Origin: Streptomyces longhuiensis
GTDB lineage: Bacteria; Actinomycetota; Actinomycetes; Streptomycetales; Streptomycetaceae
DNA length: 64,000 bases
Direction of reading: 5' to 3'
Assembly: GCF_020616555.1 (NCBI RefSeq)
Contig: NZ_CP085173.1
Location: forward strand, 6,712,001-6,776,000
The number at the start of each line of letters is the position of its first letter. Position 1 is the stretch's first letter. Shown in pieces: positions 50,983-60,492 of the stretch. The position numbers and the translations under genes were made by a program. The notes under the pieces were generated by a model. It made no database searches. It worked only from the letters and a program-made list of their open reading frames with translations, and was not told the DNA's origin.

Positions 50983-52887
50983 CTACTCGCGGTCGTCCGC
51001 CGAGGTGCGGCGGCGCCGCGCGAGGAGCAGCCCGCCACCGCCGAGGACGACGACGGCCGCGACGATACCGATGATCACGCCGGTCGAGCCGGAACCGTCG
51101 CCGCCGCTGCCCTTCGCGTCGCTCGTGCCGTCCGCCGGAACGGCCGACCACCAGCTCCAGTACCCGTCCTGGCCGTAGATGTTGCCGGCCGCGGTGGGCA
51201 TGGTCTGGATCGACTTGATCTGGTCGGTGCGGTAGGCCTCGACGGCGTTCGGGTACGCGATGACGTTCATGTACCCGGAGTCGTACAGCCACGACTCCAT
51301 CTGCTTGACGATGTCCGCGCGCTTGGCCGGGTCGTACTCGGCGAGCTGCTTCTTGTACAGGTCGTCGTACGTCTTGTCGCAGATGAAGTTGTCCGTCTGG
51401 GCGCTCTCCTTGGCCTTGACGGGCAGCGCGGCGCAGGTGTGGATGCCGAGGACGAAGTCCGGGTCGGGGTTGACCGACCAGCCGTCGAACGCGAGGTCGT
51501 ACTCGCCTGCGTACCAGGGCACCGAGACGTCGTCGAGGCAGTCGACCTTCAGGCCGATGCCGAGCTTGCCCCACCACTCCTTGAGGTACTTGCCGATCGC
51601 TTTGTCGTTCGGGTCCGTGGCGTGGCACAGGATGCGGAGGTTCAGCGGCTTGCCGTCCTTGCCGACGCGCTCGCTGCCCTTCATCTTGTAGCCGGCCTCG
51701 TCGAGCAGCTTGCCCGCCTTGTCGGGGTCGTACCCGAGGGCCTGGCTGCCGGACGGCTTCCAGAAGTAGTCGCCGAAGCGCGGCGGGATGTAGCCCTCGC
51801 CCTCGACGGCGTGGCCCTGGAAGACCTTGTCGACGATCGTCTTGCGGTCGATCGACAGGAACAGCGCCTGGCGCACCTTCTGGTCGAGAAGGGCCTTGTT
51901 GCCGTTGCCGAACTTCTTGCGGTCCCTGGTCTGCGCGCCCGGGTTGGTGGCGAGTGCGAAGAAGCGGCGGCCGGGGCCCTCGTTGACCTTGATGTTCGAC
52001 TCGCCCTTGAGCGAAGCCGCCTGAGCAGGCGTCAGGGCGGGAGAGCCGGCCACGAAGGAGACCTCGCCCTTGCGCAGGGCGGCGACCGCGGCGTCCTGGT
52101 CCTTGTACGACTTGAAGACGACCTCGTCGAACTTGGGCGCGCCGCGCCAGAAGTTCTTGTTGGCCTTCAGCTTCACGTACTGGTCGACCTTGTAGTCGGT
52201 CAGCACGAACGGGCCGTTGCCGACGATCGGGAAGGTCTTGTCGTTGTTGAACTTCGAGAAGTCCTTGACGTTCTTCCAGATGTGCTCGGGCACGATCGGG
52301 ACGTCGAGTGCGGCCATCGTGGCCTGCGGCTTCTTCAGCTCGATGACCAGCTTGGTGGCGCTGGGGGCGGTGACCTTCTTGAAGTTGGTGACGAAGCTGC
52401 CGTTCGAGGTCGCGGCGCCCTCGTCCGTCATCATCTTGTTGAAGGTGAAGGCGGCGTCGGCGGCGGTGGCCTGCTTGCCGTCGGACCACTTCGAGTCGGA
52501 CCTGATGGTGTAGGTCCAGGTGAGCTTGTCCGCGGACGGCTTCCACTCGGTGGCGAAGCCCGGGACGGCGTGGTTGTCCTTGGGGTCGTAGTTGGTCAGG
52601 TACTCGTACATCATCCGGTGGATGCTCGTACTGACCAGTCGCTGGGCGAGGAACGGGCTCAGCGAGTCGACGCTCTGGGCGAGGGCGACGGTGAGGACCT
52701 TCTTGCCGCCGTCGGCCGCCTTGGCCTCTTGGGGTGCGGGGTTGAGCGGCGTGGCGAGGCCGGCCGTCAGGGTGAACGCCGCGGCGCCGGCCGCCAGGAG
52801 GACCCGCAGGGTCCGGCGGGGCGCGCGCCGTGGGGAACGGGAGAAGAGCGGAGCGTGTGCTCTCTTGGGCTGATCTTTTGTGTCCAT
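50983..52887 (-). CDS. ABC transporter substrate-binding protein with C-terminal membrane anchor
   Basis: 634 residues, SBP family 5. The start at 52887 gives a Sec-type signal peptide: basic SRSPRRAPRRTLRV, hydrophobic core, and probable cut after QEAKA. There is no lipobox. Family text includes YTIRSDSKWSDGKQATAADA and SLSPFLAQRL. After a Gly/Ser linker the protein ends with GVIIGIVAAVVVLGGGGLLL and RRRR, a membrane helix with a cytoplasmic tail, so the domain is held outside by a C-terminal anchor, not a lipid. A longer open frame reaches 53163, but the promoter at 52962-52991 lies inside it. Confidence 0.9.
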   Translation of the reverse strand: MDTKDQPKRAHAPLFSRSPRRAPRRTLRVLLAAGAAAFTLTAGLATPLNPAPQEAKAADGGKKVLTVALAQSVDSLSPFLAQRLVSTSIHRMMYEYLTNYDPKDNHAVPGFATEWKPSADKLTWTYTIRSDSKWSDGKQATAADAAFTFNKMMTDEGAATSNGSFVTNFKKVTAPSATKLVIELKKPQATMAALDVPIVPEHIWKNVKDFSKFNNDKTFPIVGNGPFVLTDYKVDQYVKLKANKNFWRGAPKFDEVVFKSYKDQDAAVAALRKGEVSFVAGSPALTPAQAASLKGESNIKVNEGPGRRFFALATNPGAQTRDRKKFGNGNKALLDQKVRQALFLSIDRKTIVDKVFQGHAVEGEGYIPPRFGDYFWKPSGSQALGYDPDKAGKLLDEAGYKMKGSERVGKDGKPLNLRILCHATDPNDKAIGKYLKEWWGKLGIGLKVDCLDDVSVPWYAGEYDLAFDGWSVNPDPDFVLGIHTCAALPVKAKESAQTDNFICDKTYDDLYKKQLAEYDPAKRADIVKQMESWLYDSGYMNVIAYPNAVEAYRTDQIKSIQTMPTAAGNIYGQDGYWSWWSAVPADGTSDAKGSGGDGSGSTGVIIGIVAAVVVLGGGGLLLARRRRTSADDRE

Positions 52888-52961
52888 GGGTCGGTGACCT
52901 CGCGTCGTTGCTCGCGCAGGAGTGGCAGGTTGATCATGGGACGCCAGCTGGTTGATGTGTG

Positions 52962-52991
52962 TGTCTATCAGCGGCAGTCTGCGCACGTCAA
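52962..52991 (-). promoter_or_regulatory. Promoter for the second oligopeptide-type ABC operon
   Basis: On the minus strand, TTGACG (52986-52991) is separated by 18 bases from TAGACA (52962-52967), a good housekeeping-type promoter. It would start transcription near 52955, about 70 bases before the ATG at 52887. The -35 lies in one arm of an inverted repeat, GCACGTCAA (52983-52991) with TTGACGTGC (53030-53038), a possible operator. Confidence 0.6.
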
Positions 52992-53151
52992 CGGCACATG
53001 AACCCCATGTGGCCTGCGGAAATAACGAGTTGACGTGCATTTCACGCACATTGGTCGAGACCTCTGACGCTTTGCAGGCCAGGGCGTGATGCCCGTTGCG
53101 CTCAATAATGAGCTCCTGGTGGCTGTTTGACGGTATATCGGCAGACACGGA

Positions 53152-53185
53152 AAAGGCCCGCACCGTGGTGTCGGTGCGGGCCTTT
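53152..53185 (-). terminator. Terminator of the EspI-like gene
   Basis: AAAGGCCCGCACCG (53152-53165) pairs perfectly over 14 bp with CGGTGCGGGCCTTT (53172-53185), loop of 6. Read on the minus strand, the stem ends in TTTT, so it fits intrinsic termination of the gene ending at 53218. Confidence 0.82.
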
Positions 53186-53217
53186 CGTGTGCCCGGGGGG
53201 CCGGGATATCAGCGTTG

Positions 53218-56200
53218 TTACTGCTGAGGCGGCTGGGGCTGTGCGGTGTACGGGGGGAGGGGCTGGCCGGGCTGGCCGGGGGCGGGCGGCTGACCGGGCG
53301 CGGGCTGGCCCGGCTGGGCCGGGGGCTGCTGCTGCCACATCTGCGGGGGCCCGGACTGGCTCGGCTGACCCGGCTGCTGAGCCGGCTGCTGGCCAGGCTG
53401 CGGGGGCTGACCGGGCTGCTGCTGGGGCTGGCCGGGGGCGCCGGCCTGTGCCTGGCCGGGCTGCTGCGGATACGGCTGGCCGGGGTAGGGCTGGCCCGGG
53501 AACTGCTGCCCCGGAGCGGGCTGTTGACCCGGCGCGGGCGGCTGGGGCGCGCCCGGCTGCCCCGGGTACGGCTGGCCCGGGTAGGGCTGCTGCGCGGGGT
53601 ACGGCTGCTGCTGGTGGCCCGGCACCGGGGGAGCCATGGTGGGCGGCGGGTTGCCGTCCGACGTCCACAGGCCTTGCTGCTGCTGGGCCCGCGCGAAGTC
53701 CTCCGCGACCATCGCCGAGAGGTTGAAGTACGCCTCACGCACCTTGGGCCGCATCATGTCGAGGTCGACCTCGGCGCCGGCCGCGAGGTGCTCGTCGAAC
53801 GGCACCACCACGACGCCGCGGCACCGCGTCTCGAAGTGCGACACGATGTCGTCGACCTTGATCATCTTGCCGGTCTCGCGGACCCCGGAGATGACCGTGA
53901 TGGAACGCGACACCAGATCCGCGTACCCGTGCGCCGACAGCCAGTCGAGCGTCGTACTGGCGCTGCTCGCGCCGTCCACGGACGGCGTCGAGATGATGAT
54001 CAACTGGTCGGCGAGGTCGAGGACGCCGCGCATCGCGGAGTACAGCAGACCGGTGCCGGAGTCGGTCAGGATGATCGGGTACTGCTTGCCGAGCACGTCG
54101 ATCGCGCTGCGGTAGTCCGTGTCGTTGAACGTCGTCGAGACCGCCGGGTCCACGTCGTTCGCGATGATCTCCAGGCCGGACGGCGCCTGCGAGGTGAACC
54201 GCCGGATGTCCATGTACGAGTTGAGGTGCGGGATCGCCTGCACCAGGTCTCGGATGGTCGCCCCGGTCTCACGGCGCACGCGGCGGCCGAGCGTGCCGGC
54301 GTCCGGGTTGGCGTCGATCGCGAGGATCTTGTCCTGGCGCTCCGTCGCGAGCGTCGAACCGAGCGCCGTCGTTGTGGTCGTCTTGCCCACGCCGCCCTTG
54401 AGGCTGATGACGGCGATCCGGTAGCAGGACAGGACCGGCGTACGGATCAGGTCGAGCTTCCGCTGCCGCTCGGCCTCCTCCTTCTTGCCGCCGAGCTTGA
54501 AGCGTGAGTTGTTGCCGCCGGGGCGGGCGCTCTTCGCCTTCTGCTTCTTGTTGTTGAGCAGGCGGTCGGCCGACAGCTCCACGGCCGCCGTGTAGCCGAG
54601 CGGCGCACCGCCGACGTTCGTGGGCGTGCGCTGGTCGTGCTGAATGGGCTGCGGCCAGGCACCGCCGGCACGGGGGTCGGCGGGGGGCGCCTGCCCGGGG
54701 AAGGGCTGGCCGGGCTGGCCCTGGAACTGGCCGGGCTGACCCTGGACCTGCTGCTCCGGCTGGCCGGGCTGACCGGCGTGGGGGGCCGGGGCCTGCGGCG
54801 CGGGCTGCTGCTGGTGCGGCTGCGGCTGCTGGGCGACCGGGGGCTGGGGGCCCGGCTGCTGTGTGTGCGGTGCCGGCGGCTGCTGAGGGTTCTGCTGCGC
54901 CGGGAGGTGCGGGGCGGGCGGGGCCGGGGTGTTGGGTCCGGCCGGGTGTCCGTGAGCGGGGGCTCCGGGCTGCGGCTGAGGGAACCCGTAGCCCGTGCCG
55001 GGCTGGGGCTGCTGCGGGAATCCGTAACCGCCTTGCGGGGCCGGCGGGTTGGGTGTGCCGGGCTGGGGCTGCTGCGGGAATCCGTAACCGCCTTGCGGGG
55101 CGGGCGGGTTGGGCGTGCCCGGCTGGGGCTGCTGGGGGAACCCGTAACCACCCTCCGGAGCAGGCTGGTTCGGTGTGGCGGGTGCGGGCGGCGTCGGCTG
55201 CGGGAACCCGTAGCCCTGCTGCGGCGGTGCCGGAGGCGCGGGCTGCTGCGGGTCGCCGGGGGGCGACTGCTGCGGGAAGCCGTAACCACCCTGCGGTGCG
55301 GGCGGGGTGTTCTGCGCGGGCCAGGCGGGCTGGGCGGGAGCGGCCTGGGCCGGAACCGGCGCGCCGGGCTGCGGCTGCTGCTGCGCGGGCCACTGCGGGG
55401 CCGACGGGGGCGCGGCGGGCTGGAACGCCGGGGGCAGCGGCGGGATACCGTCCTGCGGCACGGGCGGCGGGGCCCAGGCGGCGGGGGCGCCCTGTGCGTC
55501 CGGGGTCGCGGGTGTGTCGGCGTCGGCGGGGGCATTGGTGTCCGCGCCCGCGTCGGCCGATGCGTTCGTAGGAGCGGCTTCGGTGGTGTCGGAGCCGGTG
55601 TCGTCCGAGCCCTCCGCCTGGGACGCGTCGTCAGAGACGGCCTCGGAGTCGGTGCTGATGGCCGCGGCCTGAGCGGTGTCGGTGTCCCCGTCCTCCGAGG
55701 AGTCCGAGGAAACCGCGGAGGCGCTCGCCACCTCGTCGTCCCCGGCGGGCCCTGCCGCGGCGACCACAGCGAAGTCGCCGGAGTCACCGGAGCCGTTCGA
55801 GCCACCCGAGTCGGAGCTGGCGGACGCGGCGTCCCCGCCCTGCTCCTCGGCCGTCGGCTCGGCCTTCTGCTCGTCCTGCGCGGCCAGCTCGGCGAACTCC
55901 CGCTTCAGCGCGGCCGCGGAGAAGCGCATGGTCGCGCCGCTCTCCAGATCCCCGTTCCCCGAACCCGCGTCCGGCTCGGGAGCCGAAGCGGCGGGCGTGT
56001 ACGGCGTGTAGGGCGCGGGCGGCGCCGGGGGCGTCACAGGCGCGGGCGCAGGGACGGGAGGCACCGGCGGCGGAGGCGTGGCCGAGGGGGTCTCGCCCGT
56101 GCCGGACGACGCGTTCTGCGTGTACCAGGCCGGTGGGGCGTAGTCGATGGTGAACTCGCCCGTCGTCTCAGTGGCGGACTCCGCGTCGGAGTGATCATCG

Positions 56201-56247
56201 ACGGGTGTGTCCCAGCCCCCGCGGATCTCGTCCCGATCGCTGTTCAC
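53218..56247 (-). CDS. EspI-like protein: Pro-rich region plus MinD/ParA-type ATPase
   Basis: 1009 residues. An acidic N-terminal third (residues 1-270, rich in Asp/Ser/Ala/Thr) leads to a Pro/Gln/Gly-rich section with 20-residue repeats (about 270-550). The ATPase domain follows at about 600-860: [20 protein letters not shown] is the deviant Walker [13 protein letters not shown] the Asp-bearing motif, and [16 protein letters not shown] a later motif. A second Pro/Gln-rich tail of about 140 residues ends it. This layout matches mycobacterial EspI of ESX-1. It is placed beside eccE. It starts at GTG 56247 with AGGAGG upstream. Probable role: energy- or nucleotide-linked control of type VII secretion. 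Confidence 0.85.
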   Translation of the reverse strand: MNSDRDEIRGGWDTPVDDHSDAESATETTGEFTIDYAPPAWYTQNASSGTGETPSATPPPPVPPVPAPAPVTPPAPPAPYTPYTPAASAPEPDAGSGNGDLESGATMRFSAAALKREFAELAAQDEQKAEPTAEEQGGDAASASSDSGGSNGSGDSGDFAVVAAAGPAGDDEVASASAVSSDSSEDGDTDTAQAAAISTDSEAVSDDASQAEGSDDTGSDTTEAAPTNASADAGADTNAPADADTPATPDAQGAPAAWAPPPVPQDGIPPLPPAFQPAAPPSAPQWPAQQQPQPGAPVPAQAAPAQPAWPAQNTPPAPQGGYGFPQQSPPGDPQQPAPPAPPQQGYGFPQPTPPAPATPNQPAPEGGYGFPQQPQPGTPNPPAPQGGYGFPQQPQPGTPNPPAPQGGYGFPQQPQPGTGYGFPQPQPGAPAHGHPAGPNTPAPPAPHLPAQQNPQQPPAPHTQQPGPQPPVAQQPQPHQQQPAPQAPAPHAGQPGQPEQQVQGQPGQFQGQPGQPFPGQAPPADPRAGGAWPQPIQHDQRTPTNVGGAPLGYTAAVELSADRLLNNKKQKAKSARPGGNNSRFKLGGKKEEAERQRKLDLIRTPVLSCYRIAVISLKGGVGKTTTTTALGSTLATERQDKILAIDANPDAGTLGRRVRRETGATIRDLVQAIPHLNSYMDIRRFTSQAPSGLEIIANDVDPAVSTTFNDTDYRSAIDVLGKQYPIILTDSGTGLLYSAMRGVLDLADQLIIISTPSVDGASSASTTLDWLSAHGYADLVSRSITVISGVRETGKMIKVDDIVSHFETRCRGVVVVPFDEHLAAGAEVDLDMMRPKVREAYFNLSAMVAEDFARAQQQQGLWTSDGNPPPTMAPPVPGHQQQPYPAQQPYPGQPYPGQPGAPQPPAPGQQPAPGQQFPGQPYPGQPYPQQPGQAQAGAPGQPQQQPGQPPQPGQQPAQQPGQPSQSGPPQMWQQQPPAQPGQPAPGQPPAPGQPGQPLPPYTAQPQPPQQ
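54990..55180 (-). repeat. 60-base tandem repeats in the EspI-like gene
   Basis: About three units of 60 bases (55001-55060, 55061-55120, 55121-55180) are nearly identical in the first two copies and drift in the third. Each encodes a 20-residue unit of the type [20 protein letters not shown]. Related, shorter YGFPQ units extend to about 55290. Confidence 0.88.
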
Positions 56248-56583
56248 AATGCCTCCTGGTGTGGTCGAGCACCCTCGTGCCGTGGTGGGGGGCGACCGTT
56301 CCTGTCGTCCGATCCGCCGCGCTCTTCCCCTGGGACGCGTACGAGCCACGCGTGGGTTCGCGCGCGCGTCCTGGTCCCAGCCTAATCACCAAAACCACGA
56401 GCACGGCAGGCGTGTCCGTCCCGCCGACGCCGTCCAGGAGGTCACACCCGGCCAACAAGTGATGTCCAAGCGATACGGAAGTGACGAACACCCCTCAGTC
56501 CGTCACCCGCAAACTGCCCGAATAAGCCGCAAAGAGGACCGAGTTCGATCGCCGGAACGCTCCGCGGAGGCTCCGGGCCGACC
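56248..56583. other. Upstream region of the EspI-like gene, no gene seen
   Basis: 336 bases between two minus-strand genes. No convincing frame. A -10-like TAGGCT on the minus strand (56379-56384) lies about 130 bases before the GTG at 56247, but its -35 is poor. The gap implies that the EspI-like gene has its own promoter, separate from eccE and its companion. Confidence 0.45.
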
Positions 56584-57402
56584 TCAGTCCATCCGGCGGG
56601 CGTTACCCAACAATCCGGTCTCGGCGTCCGTCGCCTGGGTCATCACGTACTGCCGGTCGCGGTCGGTGCACCACAGAGTGACGCCGTCAGCGAGCGTCGG
56701 CAGGGACTCCCACTCGCCGCGCGGCAGCCCGATGACACGGCCGATCTCCGCAGCCTCGTCCGGCGAAACCCGCTGGACCCCGACGAGCCGCGCCTGGCGC
56801 ATCAACCGGGGCGCCACCGGGCTCAGATAGGGCAGCAGCGTCAGCACGGACTGCCACGGCGCGGAGGCCACCCGCCCGCGCGGCGGCCGCATTCCGCAGT
56901 CCCGCACCACGAGCACCGGGCCACCGGCGGACGCGCCCTGCGGCGGCACCCGCCCGACGTCGTGCACCGTCATCCCGGACTGGCCGCCACCGACCGCCTG
57001 CACCAACTGTGCCCAGGCCTGTGCCCGCCCGGTCTCCACCGCGACCCGTGCGCCCGTCGCGGCGGCCCGCAGCGCGAGCACCTGAGCCGTCCACAGGCCA
57101 CCGATGAGCACCATGTCGTAGGGCGTCGGCCGGTTCACCCCGAGCACGGCGGGCTGGCCGTCGGCATCGACGCCGACGACGACACCGTCGTCCCCGATGG
57201 GCAGCGCGAGCGAGTCCAACTGCTCTACGGAGAGCGTGTGGCGCTGGTGCCGCGGCCCGAAGAGTCCGAACCCGGTGCGAGGCCTGTCAGTGGCGGCAGG
57301 CGCGGGAGCCGCGCCCGCGTTGCCGTTTCCGTACCCGTTGCCGTTCCAGGAGTTTCCGTCCCAGGATCCTGCCCCGGCCGGGGGAGATGACGTCATGGCC
57401 AT
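56584..57402 (-). CDS. Conserved type VII locus protein of unknown function
   Basis: 272 residues. The Asn/Gly/Pro-rich N-terminus is followed by TGFGLFGPRHQRHTLSVEQL, then a mixed alpha/beta region (MVLIGGLWTAQVLALRAAAT), and WCTDRDRQYVMTQATDAETG near the end. No signal or membrane helix, so cytoplasmic. The start overlaps the eccE stop by one base (TGATG), so it is made together with EccE. I do not recognise a family by motif; its constant place beside eccE suggests an accessory role in the secretion system. Confidence 0.78.
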   Translation of the reverse strand: MAMTSSPPAGAGSWDGNSWNGNGYGNGNAGAAPAPAATDRPRTGFGLFGPRHQRHTLSVEQLDSLALPIGDDGVVVGVDADGQPAVLGVNRPTPYDMVLIGGLWTAQVLALRAAATGARVAVETGRAQAWAQLVQAVGGGQSGMTVHDVGRVPPQGASAGGPVLVVRDCGMRPPRGRVASAPWQSVLTLLPYLSPVAPRLMRQARLVGVQRVSPDEAAEIGRVIGLPRGEWESLPTLADGVTLWCTDRDRQYVMTQATDAETGLLGNARRMD

Positions 57403-58766
57403 CAGCGCGCACCTCCGAGGGGCAACGTGGCGAGAACTCCAGGGAGTTGTTCGCGGTCGAGCCGGACGAGACCCGTCTTGGCCTGCCGGGCGGCGGTCTC
57501 CAGGGACCGCCGGGCCGTGGTCAGCTCGCTGTCGCTGCGCCCCGTGATCCGCATGTGCCCGCAGAGCTGGATGTCCCGCTGGTCACCGCGGGACAGTGTC
57601 AGGCTGAACGTCGTGGCCAGCGCGGGCACCGTGGTCAGGAGTGCGACCAACTGGTGCAGAGCGGGCCCGGATCCGCCGAGCTGCGGCCAGCGCCGCACCC
57701 AGTACGTGGTGTGTCTGCGGTTGTCGCAGCGCCAGCTGCGGCCGGACTCCTCGGTCCTGCGCTGCGGCAGCTCGCTCCGCCCGGCCTGCGCCGTCACCAT
57801 GGGGTTGGCGCACGCCGACGTCGCGACGGCGGCCGTGAGCTCCTCCTCCGTCAGCACGCTGGCGCGGAAGCCCGCGCCGGTCAGCCGGCTCGCCAGATGC
57901 TGGGCCGCGCGGGCCACGCACTTCTGGGCTCCCGCGGTGCCGCCACCGCGCGCGGCCACGGCCTCCGGGCACAGCTCCGGGTCGAGCTTCAGGGCGATCC
58001 ATGTGATGCGCACGGCGGGGGAGCCGGTCTGGGCCTGCAGCGGCGCGTAGTTGCTCACCGCCACGGACTGCTGCGGCAGGTGCAGCGCGGGCGCGGGCTG
58101 CGTGTGCAGCACGATCTGCGCCGATTCGAGCTGGATGCCGTCGACGTCGAGGGCGTCCCGCACGATCCCTATCGGCAGCGGCCGCCGGGAGCGCTCGGCC
58201 CGCAGAGCGGTGGCGTCCGACTCGACCTGGAGCACGGCGGTCAGGAAGCCGCCGTCGCCGACCATGCCGATGGGACGCTGGTCGCGGTCGTCACCTCGGC
58301 TGTAGCTGTACGTCCGCAGCGAGGGGTCGCACTCGACGGCGGGCGCGATGCCCGGCTCCGTGCCGGGCGGGACCGGTGTACTCGCCGCACGGCGCTTGCG
58401 CGCGCGCAGCGCCAGTACGGTGCCGAGCCACTCGGGCAGAGACCGCCCCCGACGGCGTACGACGGCGAACAGGACGAGGATCACGGCGACGACGCCCGCG
58501 GGCACCAGGGCCAGCTTGTCGACGACCGCGGCGCCGACGACCAGCGCGGCGGCGACCTCGATCATCACCATCTGCTGGAGCCGGAACGACCCGGCCCGCC
58601 CGGAGCGCGACTTCAGATGAAGCGAGACCGGGCCGGCGGGCGCCGCCGGAGAGCCGGCCCCACCGCCGGACCCTGTCGCCGGCGCACCGTCTCCCGGTCC
58701 CGGCCGACCGTTCGACCGCGACCGGGATTGCGACCGCGACCGGGTCCGCGTTGCGGAAGCCATCAC
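57402..58766 (-). CDS. eccE: Type VII secretion protein EccE
   Basis: 454 residues. The Arg/Ser-rich N-terminus (RTRSRSQSRSRSNGRPG) precedes two membrane helices at about 70-110 (MVMIEVAAALVVGAAVV and LVPAGVVAVILVLFAV). A long soluble domain with PEWLGTVLALRARKRR and YWVRRWPQLGG follows, as in EccE proteins. EccE lies at the rim of the ESX membrane complex. It starts at ATG 58766 (58763 also possible). It is divergent from eccB over 176 bases. Confidence 0.85.
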   Translation of the reverse strand: MMASATRTRSRSQSRSRSNGRPGPGDGAPATGSGGGAGSPAAPAGPVSLHLKSRSGRAGSFRLQQMVMIEVAAALVVGAAVVDKLALVPAGVVAVILVLFAVVRRRGRSLPEWLGTVLALRARKRRAASTPVPPGTEPGIAPAVECDPSLRTYSYSRGDDRDQRPIGMVGDGGFLTAVLQVESDATALRAERSRRPLPIGIVRDALDVDGIQLESAQIVLHTQPAPALHLPQQSVAVSNYAPLQAQTGSPAVRITWIALKLDPELCPEAVAARGGGTAGAQKCVARAAQHLASRLTGAGFRASVLTEEELTAAVATSACANPMVTAQAGRSELPQRRTEESGRSWRCDNRRHTTYWVRRWPQLGGSGPALHQLVALLTTVPALATTFSLTLSRGDQRDIQLCGHMRITGRSDSELTTARRSLETAARQAKTGLVRLDREQLPGVLATLPLGGAR

Positions 58767-58806
58767 TCCAAACCCCCCGAACTCTCCCGAAAATCCCTGA
58801 CGTACA

Positions 58807-58822
58807 GGGCCTTTGAAGGCCC
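58807..58822. promoter_or_regulatory. Palindrome in the eccE-eccB divergent promoter region
   Basis: GGGCCTTTGAAGGCCC is a palindrome of 7+2+7. It lies 41 bases upstream of eccE and 120 bases upstream of eccB, where an operator shared by both directions would sit. A -10-like TAGGGT for eccE is nearby (minus strand, 58827-58832). No regulator is identified. Confidence 0.4.
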
Positions 58823-58942
58823 CAGCACCCTACCCGTCCCACACGCACAACCACGCAACAGGCATAGTAGGGGCCGGGTCTGACAACGGAGGGCGGGGGA
58901 CGCAGGTGCCCCCGAGTGCTGCACGGGGAGAAGCGGACACAG

Positions 58943-60478
58943 ATGGCATCACGGCGGGACGAACTCAACGCCTACACCTTCGCGAAGCGTCGTACGCTCG
59001 CGTCCTTCCTCCAGCCCTCACCCTCCGGTTCGGAGGAAGGGGCACCGAAGCCGCTGCGTGCGGTGCTGCCGGGCGTCATCGTCGGCATCGTCGTCCTCGC
59101 GGTCTTCGGGGCATGGGGGATGTTCAAGCCGACAGCGCCGCCCAAATGGGATGAGACGGCGAAGAACGTGATCGTCGCGAGCAAGTCGACGACGCGGTAC
59201 GTGGTCCTGAAGACGGACGGCAAGAAACAGCTGCACCCCGTCCTCAACATGGCGTCGGCCAAGCTCCTCGTCGCCCCGAGCGACAACCCCATCGTGACAG
59301 TGTCGGAGAAGGTGCTCGACAGCGGCAAGATCCCGCACGGCGCCACGATCGGGATCCCGTACGCCCCCGACCGTCTGCCGCCGGACTCCGAGGCGGAGTC
59401 CGCGAAGCGCTGGGCCGTCTGCGAGCGTCCGGGCGAGGGCGGCCGCGCCATCCAGAAGGCGGCGTTCGTCCTCGCGAAGCGGGACGAGACGAAGACCGAG
59501 GGCAGCGACGCGAAGCTGCGCGGCGGCGACCTGATGTACGTCGTCGGCCCGGACAAGGCCAAGACCGAGTACGTCGTCGACGCCCATGGCACGGCCTACC
59601 GCATCGCCGCCCAGGCCAAGGAGGACAAGCAGCAGCTCCTGCGCGCCCTCGACATCACCGCCGGGACCCAGGAGCCGCAGCGCGTCTCCAGGCAGTGGCT
59701 CGACACGCTCCACCAGGGCACCCCGATCTCCTTCCCGACGCTCGAGGGCAAGCCCGGCGACCCCGCCGGCGCGAACAGCACACTCGACGACTCCGCGAAC
59801 CGGGTCGGCATGGTCCTCAAGACGCCGGACCAGTACTACGTCGTCCTGCCGGGCAAGGTCGCCCCCATCACCGACTTCACCGCGCACCTGCTCCTGTACA
59901 GCCCCGCGCTGGTTCCCCTCGCCCAGGGTGGCGAGCCGCTCAAGGTGAGCCCCGGCGCCGTGGTCGCCGGCCAGGGCTTCGGACCCGGCAACTGGCCGAA
60001 GTACGCACCGAAGACGGTCAACGAGGCCTCCACCGGGACCGGCAGCCGCAACACCGTCTGCAACGTCCTGAACAAGGTCGACAGCGACAACGGCCGCACC
60101 ACGCTCAGCACTTGGGCCGGCACGAAGTTCCCCGCGCCCCTTCCCACCGGCTCCTCCAGCGCCTACGTCACCGCCGGATCGGGCCAGCTCTACCGCCAGT
60201 TCCAGGGCACGGAGACCGCTGTGGGCCCCGTCTTCCTGGTCACCGACACGGGCCTCCGCTACGCGATGCAGTCCAACAGCGACAGCGGCGCGGACGATGC
60301 GGGCATCGGCACCACGGAGAAGCAGCGCAAGGACCAGCGCCAGCAGGCCAAACTGGCGGTGACCAGCCTCGGCTACGACAAGGTGGACCCGGCGCCGATC
60401 CCGGTCGCCTGGTCGGAGTTCCTGCCCACGGGCCCGCGCCTGTCCACGACAGCGGCCCGCCAGCCGCAGGGCTCCTAG
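58943..60478 (+). CDS. eccB: Type VII secretion protein EccB
   Basis: 511 residues. The short N-terminal ASRRDELNAYTFAKRRTLAS is the EccB hallmark, followed by a single membrane helix VLPGVIVGIVVLAVFGAWGM at about 38-57 and a large extracytoplasmic domain with repeats. Two Cys (AVCERPG, NTVCNVLN) could form the disulphide seen in the family. EccB is part of the core ESX pore complex. The ATG at 58943 matches the family N-terminus; a GTG at 58916 in frame is possible but adds an unusual stretch. mycP starts 15 bases after its stop. Confidence 0.93.
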   Translation: MASRRDELNAYTFAKRRTLASFLQPSPSGSEEGAPKPLRAVLPGVIVGIVVLAVFGAWGMFKPTAPPKWDETAKNVIVASKSTTRYVVLKTDGKKQLHPVLNMASAKLLVAPSDNPIVTVSEKVLDSGKIPHGATIGIPYAPDRLPPDSEAESAKRWAVCERPGEGGRAIQKAAFVLAKRDETKTEGSDAKLRGGDLMYVVGPDKAKTEYVVDAHGTAYRIAAQAKEDKQQLLRALDITAGTQEPQRVSRQWLDTLHQGTPISFPTLEGKPGDPAGANSTLDDSANRVGMVLKTPDQYYVVLPGKVAPITDFTAHLLLYSPALVPLAQGGEPLKVSPGAVVAGQGFGPGNWPKYAPKTVNEASTGTGSRNTVCNVLNKVDSDNGRTTLSTWAGTKFPAPLPTGSSSAYVTAGSGQLYRQFQGTETAVGPVFLVTDTGLRYAMQSNSDSGADDAGIGTTEKQRKDQRQQAKLAVTSLGYDKVDPAPIPVAWSEFLPTGPRLSTTAARQPQGS

Positions 60479-60492
60479 GGCCGGGGGACACG

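Larger units (their letters stand above)
52888..53217. other. Gap between the ABC operon and the EspI-like gene, no gene seen
   Basis: 330 bases. It holds the minus-strand promoter near 52962-52991, the inverted repeat 52983-53038 and the terminator 53152-53185. It is more A/T-rich than its surroundings around 53015-53140. The frames open here have no ribosome site and no family likeness. Confidence 0.6.
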
